Shown piece by piece: positions 52,868 to 60,751 of a stretch of 64,000 nt of DNA. Under the pieces are notes generated by a model. It saw only the letters and a list, made by a program, of their open reading frames with translations, searched no databases and had not been told where the DNA came from. Made by a program: the position numbers and the translations under genes. Numbering within the stretch: position 1 is the first letter of the stretch; the number at the start of each line of letters is the position of its first letter. Source of the DNA: Allobosea sp. WAO (lineage in GTDB: Bacteria; Pseudomonadota; Alphaproteobacteria; Rhizobiales; Beijerinckiaceae). The stretch is from NCBI RefSeq assembly GCF_001509835.1, contig NZ_JXTJ01000008.1:558001-622000 (forward strand). The letters run 5' to 3'.

Positions 52868-53692
52868 CTAGCCGAGGACCGCGCGGGCGACCTCGACGAG
52901 GCCAGCACGCACTTCGGGCTCGTCGGTCAGCGGCTCGATGATCGCCGCCATCACCGCCTCCTGCCGCGGCAGGCCGGCTGCGATCAGGCTCGCGGCATAG
53001 ACGATCAAGCGGGTCGAGACGCCTTCCTCGATGTCCTGACCCTTCAGGCCGCGCAGCCGTCGGGCGAGATCGACGAGCGGCGCGACCGCGCTTTCGTCGA
53101 GCCCGCTTTCCTGCGCCACCACGCCGATCTCCTTGTTGCGTGGCAGGAAGTCGAAGCTGATCGAGACGAAGCGCTGCCGGGTCGACGGCTTCAGGTTCTT
53201 CAGAAGGTTCTGGTAGCCGGGGTTGTAGGAGACCGCGAGCATGAAGGCGGGTGGCGCGCTCAGCAGCTCGCCGGTGCGCTCCAGCGGCAGGATGCGCCGG
53301 TCGTCGGTCAACGGGTGCAATACGACGGCGACGTCCTTGCGGGCCTCGACGATCTCGTCGAGATAGCAGAGCCCGCCCTCGCGCACGGCGCGGGTCAGCG
53401 GCCCGTCGACCCAGACGGTCTCGCCGCCCTTGAGCAGATGCCGGCCGGTCAGGTCGGCTGCCGACAGATCGTCATGGCAGGCCACGGTGAAGAGCGGCAG
53501 GCCGAGGCTCGCCGCCATATGGCCGATGAAGCGGGTCTTGCCGGAGCCGGTCGGCCCCTTGAGCAAGAGCGGCAGCCGCTTCTCCCAGGCCTTCTCGAAC
53601 AGGGCGCGCTCATTGCCGGAGGCGCTGTAGGCGGGAATGTCGAAGCCGTCGGCGGGTGGAGCGGCGAGGGGCGGGGGCGAGATCATGTTCAT
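52868..53692 (-). CDS. norQ: NorQ, MoxR-family AAA ATPase
   Basis: 274 aa. Walker A GPTGSGKT near residue 45, Walker B CYLDEIVEAR, and an AAA sensor region around SYNPGYQNLLKNLKPSTRQRF. Partner of NorD in maturing NO reductase. The ATG at 53690-53692 begins MNMISPPPLAAPPADG; a second in-frame ATG two codons later is also possible. It is separated from norB by a strong hairpin. Confidence 0.94.
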   Translation of the reverse strand: MNMISPPPLAAPPADGFDIPAYSASGNERALFEKAWEKRLPLLLKGPTGSGKTRFIGHMAASLGLPLFTVACHDDLSAADLTGRHLLKGGETVWVDGPLTRAVREGGLCYLDEIVEARKDVAVVLHPLTDDRRILPLERTGELLSAPPAFMLAVSYNPGYQNLLKNLKPSTRQRFVSISFDFLPRNKEIGVVAQESGLDESAVAPLVDLARRLRGLKGQDIEEGVSTRLIVYAASLIAAGLPRQEAVMAAIIEPLTDEPEVRAGLVEVARAVLG

Positions 53693-53721
53693 CGTCTGAA
53701 GTCCCTGGGAAACATGCGGTG

Positions 53722-53751
53722 GAGGCCCGCCGGCCTGGGCCGGCGGGCCTC
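53722..53751 (-). terminator. Hairpin between norB and norQ
   Basis: A 13-bp perfect stem (GAGGCCCGCCGGC and its complement) with a CTGG loop, 4 bp past the norB stop. No U tract follows, so it may act as an attenuator or mRNA 3' stabiliser that makes norCB more abundant than norQD. Confidence 0.6.
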
Positions 53752-53755
53752 AGCG

Positions 53756-55120
53756 TCATTCCGCCGGCTGGGCGAGGCCCAGCGCCTGCGGCTCGCGCTC
53801 GCGGCCGGGCACCAGCACGGCCCAGGCGAACATCAGCGCGGCGATCACCACCAAGACCCCGGAGCCGAGCCGGACCCAGTAGAACAGGCCGAGCTGGTCC
53901 TGGACCTCCATGAAGGACTGGCCGAGGACGCGCTGGAGATGGGTCTGCACCACGCCGGCGAAGGTCAGGGCGAAGGTCATCACCATCATCGCCGGCACCA
54001 TCAGCCAGAAGCTGACGATCGAGAGCCACTGGTTGTACGGCGCCCGGTTCTTCAGCTCGGGAATGGCATAGGCCATCACCGCGAGGTTCAGCATCACATA
54101 GGCCCCGAAGAAGGCGAGGTGGCCATGGGCGGCGGTGAGCTGCGTGCCGTGGGTGTAGTAGTTGGTGAAGGACAGCGTGTTCAGGAAGCCCCAGATACCG
54201 GCGCCGATGAAGGCCATCACCGAGCAGCCGATCGACCAGAGCAGCGCCGCGCGGTTGGGATGATTGCGGCCGGCCTTCCAGGTCATGTGGACGGTGAACA
54301 TCACCATCGTGAAGAAGGGGGCGACCTCCAACGTCGAGAACAGCGAGCCGATCCACTGCCAGTATCCGGGCGCGCCGATCCAGTAATAGTGGTGGCCGGT
54401 GCCGAGGATGCCGGAGAACAGCGCGAGGCCGACAATGACGTAGAGCCACTTCTCGACGACCTCGCGGTCGACGCCGTTGAGCTTGATCATCAGGAAGGCC
54501 AGAACAGAGGCCATGATCAGCTCCCAGACGCCTTCCACCCAGAGATGGATGACGTACCACCAGTACATCTTGTCGAGGGCGAGATTGATCGGGTTGTAGA
54601 AGGCGAACAGGAAGAAGATCGCCAGGCCCCACAGGCCGAAGAGCAGGATGTTGGTGACGGTGGTCTTGCGGCCCTTCAGTGAGGTCATGGTGATGTTGAA
54701 CAGGAAGATCAGCACCACCACGACGATGCCGACCTTGATCGCGAAGGGTTGCTCGAGGAACTCGCGGCCTTCATGGATGCGGAAGAGATAGCCGACCACC
54801 GCGACCGCCGCCGCGATGAAGAACAGCCAGAACTGAATGACGGCGAGCTTCGTGCTGTAGAGCTCGGTCTGCGCTTCCTCGGGCAGGAGGTAATAGGTCG
54901 CGCCCATGAAGCCGAGCAGCAGCCAGACCACCAGCGCGTTGGTGTGGATCATGCGCACGATGCTGAAGGGCAGGAGCTCGGACAGCGTATTGGGCAGGAC
55001 ATAGATCAGCCCGGCGAGGGTTCCGAACGCCACCTGCGCGACGAACAGCGCCAATGCTCCGTAGAAGTAGAGCATCGCGACGCTTTGGGTCTTGTATCTC
55101 GTTGTGTTGTAGCCACTCAT
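53756..55120 (-). CDS. norB: Nitric oxide reductase large subunit
   Basis: 454-aa inner-membrane subunit that reduces NO to N2O. Twelve membrane helices. Haem and iron ligand histidines are visible in IVRMIHTNALVVW (H59), YVIHLWVEGVWELI (with the nearby Glu), GTGHHYYWIG and TAAHGHLAFFGAY. It lacks the N-terminal quinol-oxidase extension of qNor, so it is the cytochrome c-type enzyme paired with NorC. ATG at 55118-55120 with GGAGAG upstream. Confidence 0.96.
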   Translation of the reverse strand: MSGYNTTRYKTQSVAMLYFYGALALFVAQVAFGTLAGLIYVLPNTLSELLPFSIVRMIHTNALVVWLLLGFMGATYYLLPEEAQTELYSTKLAVIQFWLFFIAAAVAVVGYLFRIHEGREFLEQPFAIKVGIVVVVLIFLFNITMTSLKGRKTTVTNILLFGLWGLAIFFLFAFYNPINLALDKMYWWYVIHLWVEGVWELIMASVLAFLMIKLNGVDREVVEKWLYVIVGLALFSGILGTGHHYYWIGAPGYWQWIGSLFSTLEVAPFFTMVMFTVHMTWKAGRNHPNRAALLWSIGCSVMAFIGAGIWGFLNTLSFTNYYTHGTQLTAAHGHLAFFGAYVMLNLAVMAYAIPELKNRAPYNQWLSIVSFWLMVPAMMVMTFALTFAGVVQTHLQRVLGQSFMEVQDQLGLFYWVRLGSGVLVVIAALMFAWAVLVPGREREPQALGLAQPAE

Positions 55121-55142
55121 GGCTCTCTCCTGTCGCGCTGTC

Positions 55143-55595
55143 TCAACCGGCATCGTTGGGCGGCCACTTCTGGGTCTTGATCCGGCTCGTCCATTCCAGG
55201 AAATCGGCGAGATCGTTCAGCTCCTGATCGGTCAGGTTGAACTGCGGCATCTGGCGCCGGCCCTCGATTCCGGTCGGCTGCGCCGCCATCCAGGCCTTCA
55301 GGCTCTCGCGTGCGCCGGCATGGTCCTTGTCGCCGCCATAGCGCTTCCAGACATTGCCGAGCTCCGGCGCGAAATAGGCGCCTTCGCCGAGCAGCGTGTG
55401 GCAGTTGATGCAGGAGTTGCGCTCCCAGACATGCTTGCCGCGTGCGACCGCCTGGGTCAGCGTCGATTCATCGGTCGATTGCGTCCGGATGAACCAGTGG
55501 CTGTGGGCCGTAAGGCCGACGAAGATGGCGAAGAAGAAGATCGAACCGCCATAGAAGACGTTTCGCGCCCCCGCCTTTGTCAGACGTTCGGCCAT
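55143..55595 (-). CDS. norC: Nitric oxide reductase cytochrome c subunit
   Basis: 150 aa. One N-terminal membrane anchor (about 14-31), then a c-type cytochrome domain with CINCH (C62, C65, H66) and a MPQFN segment supplying the axial Met. It brings electrons from periplasmic donors to NorB. First gene of norCBQD, with a TTG-N8-CAA box about 120 bp upstream. The open frame beyond the ATG at 55593-55595 has no cytochrome features. Confidence 0.96.
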   Translation of the reverse strand: MAERLTKAGARNVFYGGSIFFFAIFVGLTAHSHWFIRTQSTDESTLTQAVARGKHVWERNSCINCHTLLGEGAYFAPELGNVWKRYGGDKDHAGARESLKAWMAAQPTGIEGRRQMPQFNLTDQELNDLADFLEWTSRIKTQKWPPNDAG

Positions 55596-55715
55596 GCATT
55601 TCCCCTTCCGCTGAATAGCCGTTGCGGCGGCTGACCGGCGATGGCCGGTGCCGCGCTCCCCGTCCCGTCGCGGAAGGGAGCGGCCTAGCGATAGCGGGTC
55701 GCTTGCGGGGCTTGT

Positions 55716-55729
55716 TTGCGCATTGGCAA
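55716..55729. promoter_or_regulatory. FNR/FixK/NnrR-type box upstream of norC
   Basis: TTGCGCATTGGCAA, the core of a perfect 7-bp palindrome (TGTTTGC...GCAAACA, 55713-55732). It lies 120 bp before norC and 108 bp before the divergent small gene. Confidence 0.75.
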
Positions 55730-55837
55730 ACAGGAAGCGCACGGCGGCTAGCTGAAGCTCATGCAGCTTCGTCGCCGGGGCACCTGCGCCGGAACCTCGC
55801 GCGCGGTGGCCCGTTGGTCCCGAGAGGAGACAAAAGC

Positions 55838-56074
55838 ATGGCCAATCAGAGGACACCTTCGTTGACGGACGCGCCGGCGGCTTACCGGACGGCCCAGCGG
55901 CCGGGGCAGTCCGGCGCGCCAGAGCAGAGGCGCAACGGGCCGAGCCCGCTGTCCCAGCATCCGACCGGGCCTCACGCGCCTTTCGAGGAGCATGAAAGCG
56001 ACGGCGCGGCGGCGATCAAGCACGGGCGGCAGGGCGAGGCACCGCAGCCCGGCGGTTCGAGTAGGCGAGGATAG
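55838..56074 (+). CDS. Small disordered hypothetical protein
   Basis: 78 aa starting MANQRTPSLTDAPAAYRT, with GAGGAGA about seven bases upstream. Rich in Pro, Gly, Gln, Arg and His, with no hydrophobic core, so probably disordered. Divergent from norC and shares its intergenic box, but coding status is not certain. Confidence 0.45.
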   Translation: MANQRTPSLTDAPAAYRTAQRPGQSGAPEQRRNGPSPLSQHPTGPHAPFEEHESDGAAAIKHGRQGEAPQPGGSSRRG

Positions 56075-56190
56075 TCAGGACCGCGCGTCCGGCCGCGTCA
56101 CGGTTCGTTCAAAAGGTTCGTTCGCACTCGGAACCATCTCGCCTGCCCGGCGTTGACCCAGACCTGCAGCAGCAAGCCAAGGAGGACGAC

Positions 56191-56421
56191 ATGGCCGATG
56201 TCGGCAATGCGCAGCGGGAGATCCGTAAGATCGCCTACCGGCTCTGGATGGAAGAAGGGCAACCCGAAGGCCGCGACCGCGAGCACTGGGAGAGGGCCAA
56301 GGAGATCTGGAATTTCCGCCATCGCAACGATGAGGCAGACGCCTCGGAGCGGCAGATGGAGGCCTCGGGCGGCAGCCGTGCGGCGCCGAACGACGCTACG
56401 CCCCGGCGCGCAGCTCACTAA
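56191..56421 (+). CDS. DUF2934 family protein
   Basis: 76 aa. The first half matches DUF2934: IRKIAYRLWMEEGQPEGRD then EHWERAKEIW. The tail is polar. These small, probably cytoplasmic proteins are frequent in rhizobia; function unknown. CAAGGAGG lies 8-15 bases before the ATG. Confidence 0.82.
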   Translation: MADVGNAQREIRKIAYRLWMEEGQPEGRDREHWERAKEIWNFRHRNDEADASERQMEASGGSRAAPNDATPRRAAH

Positions 56422-56493
56422 CGGGCCGCAAGGGCGGCCCGCTCAGGTGGTCGCAGGTCCTGAGGTTGTGCGCTTTCACGCGCTACATCGACC

Positions 56494-57699
56494 TCAGGAG
56501 GCGTTGGGCATGCGCGGCAGCAGGAACGCCAGCAGGCCGACGGCAGGCAGCCATGAGCAGAGCTTGAAGACCGCGACGATGCCGATCTGGTCGGCCAGCG
56601 CGCCTATCCCGGCCGCCGCGATGCCGCCGAGGCCGAAGGCGAGCCCGTAGAACAGCCCGCCGACCAGGCCGACGCGGTGCGGCACGAGATCGATCGCGTA
56701 GATCAGGATCGCCGAGAAGGCGCTGGCCATGATCAGGCTGATCAGGATGCTGAGCACGCCCGTCCAGAACAGGTCGGCATAGGGCAGCAGCAGGGCGAAG
56801 GGCAGCGAACCCAGGATCGAGATCCAGATCACCCGGTCGCGGCCGATCCGGTCGCCGATCATGCCGCCGACGATCACCCCCACCGCGCCGACGACGAGAT
56901 AGAGGAACAGCATGATCTGTGAGAGCTGCAGGCTGATCCCGAAACGCTCGATCAGGTAGAAGGTGTAGTAGGAGGTGAAGCCCGCCGTGTAGGCGTTCTT
57001 CGAGAACAGGATGATGATCAGCACGGTCATCGCCAGCGCGATATGGGCGCGTGGCAGCCGCTCGGCCGTCGGCTCGGCCGCCTTGTCCTTGCTCGCCGCC
57101 GCCTGGTCGCGGCGCATCGCGGCATAGCGCGCGCCCGTCCAGGCCATCAGCACCATGGCGGACAGTGCGACCACCGAAAACCAGGCGAGGCTCTGCTGCC
57201 CACGCGGTACGACGATGGCTGCCGCCAGCAGCGGGCCGATGGCGTAGCCGGTGTGGCCGCCGATCTGGAAGACGCCCTGGGCGAAGCCCTGCTGGCCGGC
57301 GGCGGCATGGCGGGCCATCCGCGTCGCTTCCGGGTGGAAGACCGCAGATCCCAAGCCGACCAGACCCGCCGAGACCAGTACCATTTCGTAGCTGACCGCG
57401 AAGGAGAGCCCGAGCAGGCCGAGCAGGGTCGAGCCCATGCCGGCGACCATCGCATAGGGCCAGGGGCGGCGGTCCGTAACGTACCCGAGCAGCGGTTGGA
57501 GAAGCGACGAGGTCACCTGGAAGGCCAGGGTGATCAGGCCGATCCGCGCGAAGTCGAGCTGATACGCCTCCTTGATCAGCGGGTAGAGCGCCGGGATCAT
57601 CGACTGGATCAGGTCGTTGAGCAGATGCGCCATGCTGAGCGCCGCCAGCATCGGCATCAGCGGGCGGGCGGCGCGGGCGTTCAGCGGGATCGAGGTCAT
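56494..57699 (-). CDS. MFS exporter, fosmidomycin-resistance (Fsr)-like
   Basis: 401 aa from the ATG at 57697-57699. Twelve membrane segments with the Fsr-like opening SMAHLLNDLIQSMIPALYPL, GYVTDRRPWPYAMV (MFS loop 2-3) and the FHPEATRMAR motif typical of this subfamily. It likely exports a small drug or metabolite; the true substrate cannot be read from sequence. Confidence 0.85.
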   Translation of the reverse strand: MTSIPLNARAARPLMPMLAALSMAHLLNDLIQSMIPALYPLIKEAYQLDFARIGLITLAFQVTSSLLQPLLGYVTDRRPWPYAMVAGMGSTLLGLLGLSFAVSYEMVLVSAGLVGLGSAVFHPEATRMARHAAAGQQGFAQGVFQIGGHTGYAIGPLLAAAIVVPRGQQSLAWFSVVALSAMVLMAWTGARYAAMRRDQAAASKDKAAEPTAERLPRAHIALAMTVLIIILFSKNAYTAGFTSYYTFYLIERFGISLQLSQIMLFLYLVVGAVGVIVGGMIGDRIGRDRVIWISILGSLPFALLLPYADLFWTGVLSILISLIMASAFSAILIYAIDLVPHRVGLVGGLFYGLAFGLGGIAAAGIGALADQIGIVAVFKLCSWLPAVGLLAFLLPRMPNAS

Positions 57700-57804
57700 G
57701 GCGCAGGCTTGGGCGCAGGCAGTCGCTACGTCAATTGGCGGGCGCTGCACCCGGCGCATGGCGTCCATGGCGCCAAAGCCGAAATCGTGCCGCGAGGTCC
57801 ATTT

Positions 57805-59520
57805 TTATCGGCTGGGCTGCGTCGCCGGTGCCAGCTTGGCCTCAGGCTTCGCCTCCTCGTCGGCCTTCAGCCGGCTCTCGCGCAGGGCATTGGCGCTTTC
57901 CAGGATCGGATAGCCGATCGACGCCGCATGGCCATGGATGCGCTTGAGGTCGCGGATGATGTCGAGATGGATCGCGCTGGTCTCGATCGATTCCGGCCGG
58001 CCGCTGCGCAGGCGCTCGAAATGGCTTTCCGTGGCATGGCGCTCGGCATCGCGCATTGGTGCCTTCTCGGCGAAGAGCTGGCGTGCCAGCGCGACGTCGC
58101 GGGTGGCGAAGACGTTGAGCGCGAGGCGCAGACCAGAGGCGACGCGCTGGTGGAAGTCGCGGATCTCGGCGAGGCCTTCGGGCGAGAAGGCGTAGCGCTT
58201 GCGGATCTTCTTCTCGCCGAGCTCGCGCAGGTTCTTGTCGATGATGTCGCCGATATGCTCGAGATTGGTGATCAGGGTGATGATCTCGAGCAGCCGGCGG
58301 CTCTCGGCCTCGCTGAGCTCGTTGCGCGAAACCTTCACCAGATAGAGCTTGATCGATTCATGGATGGCGTCGACGCCGTCATCCGCCTCGGCGATGGCGC
58401 GCGAGAGCTTCAGCTCGTCCTTCTCGATCATCTGCATGGTGTCGTGCAGCATCGCCTCGACGCGATCGCCGAGGCTTAGCGCCTCGCGCATCGCACCGGC
58501 GAGGGCCTCGGTCGGGCTGTCGAGCACGCTCGGGTCGAGATGGCGCGGCTTGACGACCGCGTCGACCGACTTCTGGCCCGGCATGAGCTTGCCGACCAGC
58601 GCCGAGATCGGTCCGACGAAGGGCAGGAAGATCAGCGCGCCGATCAGGTTGAGGCCGACATGGAACTCGATGGCGAGGCGGGCATCGGGGCCGGGCAGCG
58701 CATTCAGCCAGGCCGAGAGCGGCTTGGCGAAGGGCAGCAGCACCGCGACGAGGATCAGCCGCGTCAGGAGATTGCCGATGGCGGCGCGGCGCTGCGCTGC
58801 CGGCGCGCCGATCTGGTCGAGCACGGGGATCAGCGCATTGCCGAGATTGGCGCCGAGCACGAGCGCGATCGCCGTCGCCGGCGGGAACAGGCCAGAAGCT
58901 GCGAAGGTCGCGATCAGCAGGATGACGGCGATGCTCGAATGGGTCAGCCAGGTCGCAGCGACGGCGACCAGAACGGCGAGCAGCGGCTCTCCGGCGAGCG
59001 CGCCGAGGACGGTGCGGAAGGTCGGCGACTGCGCCAGCGGCGCGGCGGCCGCGTTGAGTTCGATCAGCGAGAGCAGGATCAGCCCGATGCCGACCAGCAC
59101 GCGCCCGATATTGCGGGCGCGGTCCATCGCCTCATGACCGAGATAGAGCGCGACGCCGACCGCAAGGCACAAGCCCCAGACCCAGCCGAGATCCATCGAG
59201 ATCACGAAGGCGGCGAGCGCCGTGCCGAGATTGGCGCCGAGCAGCACCGCCAGCGCCATGGCGGGCACGATCAGGTCGCGCCCGGCGAAGGAGGAGACGA
59301 GCAGGGTCGTCGCCGTCGAGCTCTGCAGCACCATGGTCACCGCGATGCCGCTGCCGAAGGCCGCGAAACGGTTGCGCGTGAAGCTCTGCAGCGCCTGCCG
59401 CAGCGAGACGCCGAAGGCGCGCATCGCCCCCGTTCGCACCAGCCGCACCGCCCAGATCAGCAGCGCGACACCGCCGGCAAGGTGGATGAGAATGGTGGTG
59501 GCGTTGTCGCTCGCGTTCAT
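57805..59520 (-). CDS. Na+/phosphate cotransporter with PhoU-like domain
   Basis: 571 aa. The N-terminal about 310 residues have two Na/Pi repeats, each with the QSSTATT or THSSIAV motif (VTMVLQSSTATTLL; TWLTHSSIAVILL). The C-terminal about 200 residues are helical and PhoU-like (NLEHIGDIIDKNLRELG). This NptA/YjbB-type protein moves phosphate with sodium, often outward. No pho genes adjoin it. Confidence 0.88.
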   Translation of the reverse strand: MNASDNATTILIHLAGGVALLIWAVRLVRTGAMRAFGVSLRQALQSFTRNRFAAFGSGIAVTMVLQSSTATTLLVSSFAGRDLIVPAMALAVLLGANLGTALAAFVISMDLGWVWGLCLAVGVALYLGHEAMDRARNIGRVLVGIGLILLSLIELNAAAAPLAQSPTFRTVLGALAGEPLLAVLVAVAATWLTHSSIAVILLIATFAASGLFPPATAIALVLGANLGNALIPVLDQIGAPAAQRRAAIGNLLTRLILVAVLLPFAKPLSAWLNALPGPDARLAIEFHVGLNLIGALIFLPFVGPISALVGKLMPGQKSVDAVVKPRHLDPSVLDSPTEALAGAMREALSLGDRVEAMLHDTMQMIEKDELKLSRAIAEADDGVDAIHESIKLYLVKVSRNELSEAESRRLLEIITLITNLEHIGDIIDKNLRELGEKKIRKRYAFSPEGLAEIRDFHQRVASGLRLALNVFATRDVALARQLFAEKAPMRDAERHATESHFERLRSGRPESIETSAIHLDIIRDLKRIHGHAASIGYPILESANALRESRLKADEEAKPEAKLAPATQPSR

Positions 59521-59680
59521 CGTGCCGAGGGTCTTTCCGAGGTTCTATCGACTCAAGGCCGCAGCATAGCTCGGATTCCTGAGTTTTTCATTAGCCAGCT
59601 TATCGGCTATGCCAGCGAAACATGCTGATATTGCGGCAGAAATCGCCGATTGGAGAAATCTGCTTTTGGCGCCTTTTCGC

Positions 59681-60748
59681 TCAGGCGGGCGGGATCAGAG
59701 TGACCCCCGAATTCGCGAAACCGAGCTGCACTGGGGTGCCCGGCTCGAGCATCGCATGGGCGCCGTAGCGGACGACGAAAAGCTCTCCGAGCTCGGTCGC
59801 GACCATGATGTCCTGATGATTGCCGAGATAGGTGCATTTGCGCACCGTACCGGGCAGGGCGGTGCCGGTCGCAGCGCCATCGATCAGCAGGCTCTCGGGG
59901 CGGATCGCAATCCTGGCCGGGCCGGCCGCAAGGCCGCGCGCCGGCAGCGAAAGCGTCGCCGGTCCGAGTGTGACCGTCGCCATCTCGCCGGAGACCGAGC
60001 CGATCACCGCATCGAGCAGGTTGGCGTCGCCGATGAAATCGGCGACGAAGGCGTCGACGGGCTGCTCGTACAGCTCGCGCGGCGCGCCTTCCTGGGCGAT
60101 GCGGGCGTTCGACATCACGATGATCCTGTCGGAGACGGCGAGCGCCTCCTCCTGGTCATGGGTGACATAGGCGACGGTCAGGTTGAGGTTCTGCTGCAGC
60201 TCGCGGATTTCCTCGCGCACCCGCCGGCGCAGCTTGGCATCGAGATTGGACAGCGGCTCGTCGAAGAGCAGCACCTGCGGCTCCAGCACCAGCGCGCGGG
60301 CAACGGCGACGCGCTGCTGCTGGCCGCCGGACAGCTCCGAGGGAAAGCGCTTCTCGAAGCCCTTGAGGCCGACCAGCGCCAGCTTCTCCAGGGCCATGTC
60401 GCGCGCGGTCTCCTTGGAGAGACCCTTCACGGTCGGGCCATAGGCGGCGTTCTCCAGCACGCTCATATGGGGAAAGAGCGCATAGGACTGGAACACCATG
60501 CTGACGTCGCGGTCGGCGGCCGAAAGCTTGGTGACGTCCTTGCCGCCGATCATGATCTGGCCTTCGCTGGCGATCTCTAGCCCGGCGATCATGCGCAGCG
60601 TTGTCGTCTTGCCGCAGCCGGAGGGGCCGAGCAGGGTGACGAGCTTGCCGGCCTCAATCGCGAAGCTGACATTGTCGACGGCCGTCACCGCGCCATAGCG
60701 CATGCTGACATTGCGGAACTCGACGGAGGCGGGGCCGGCCTTGGGCAT
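59681..60748 (-). CDS. FbpC/PotA-type ABC importer ATPase
   Basis: 355 aa. Walker A GPSGCGKTT (41-49), signature LSGGQQQRVA, Walker B LLFDEPLSNLD, H-loop YVTHDQ, and a C-terminal TOBE region from about 240. The ATG is 3 bp after the permease stop, so they are co-transcribed. Substrate could be Fe(III), as for FbpC, or a phosphonate or similar solute. Confidence 0.9.
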   Translation of the reverse strand: MPKAGPASVEFRNVSMRYGAVTAVDNVSFAIEAGKLVTLLGPSGCGKTTTLRMIAGLEIASEGQIMIGGKDVTKLSAADRDVSMVFQSYALFPHMSVLENAAYGPTVKGLSKETARDMALEKLALVGLKGFEKRFPSELSGGQQQRVAVARALVLEPQVLLFDEPLSNLDAKLRRRVREEIRELQQNLNLTVAYVTHDQEEALAVSDRIIVMSNARIAQEGAPRELYEQPVDAFVADFIGDANLLDAVIGSVSGEMATVTLGPATLSLPARGLAAGPARIAIRPESLLIDGAATGTALPGTVRKCTYLGNHQDIMVATELGELFVVRYGAHAMLEPGTPVQLGFANSGVTLIPPA

Positions 60749-60751
60749 GGC

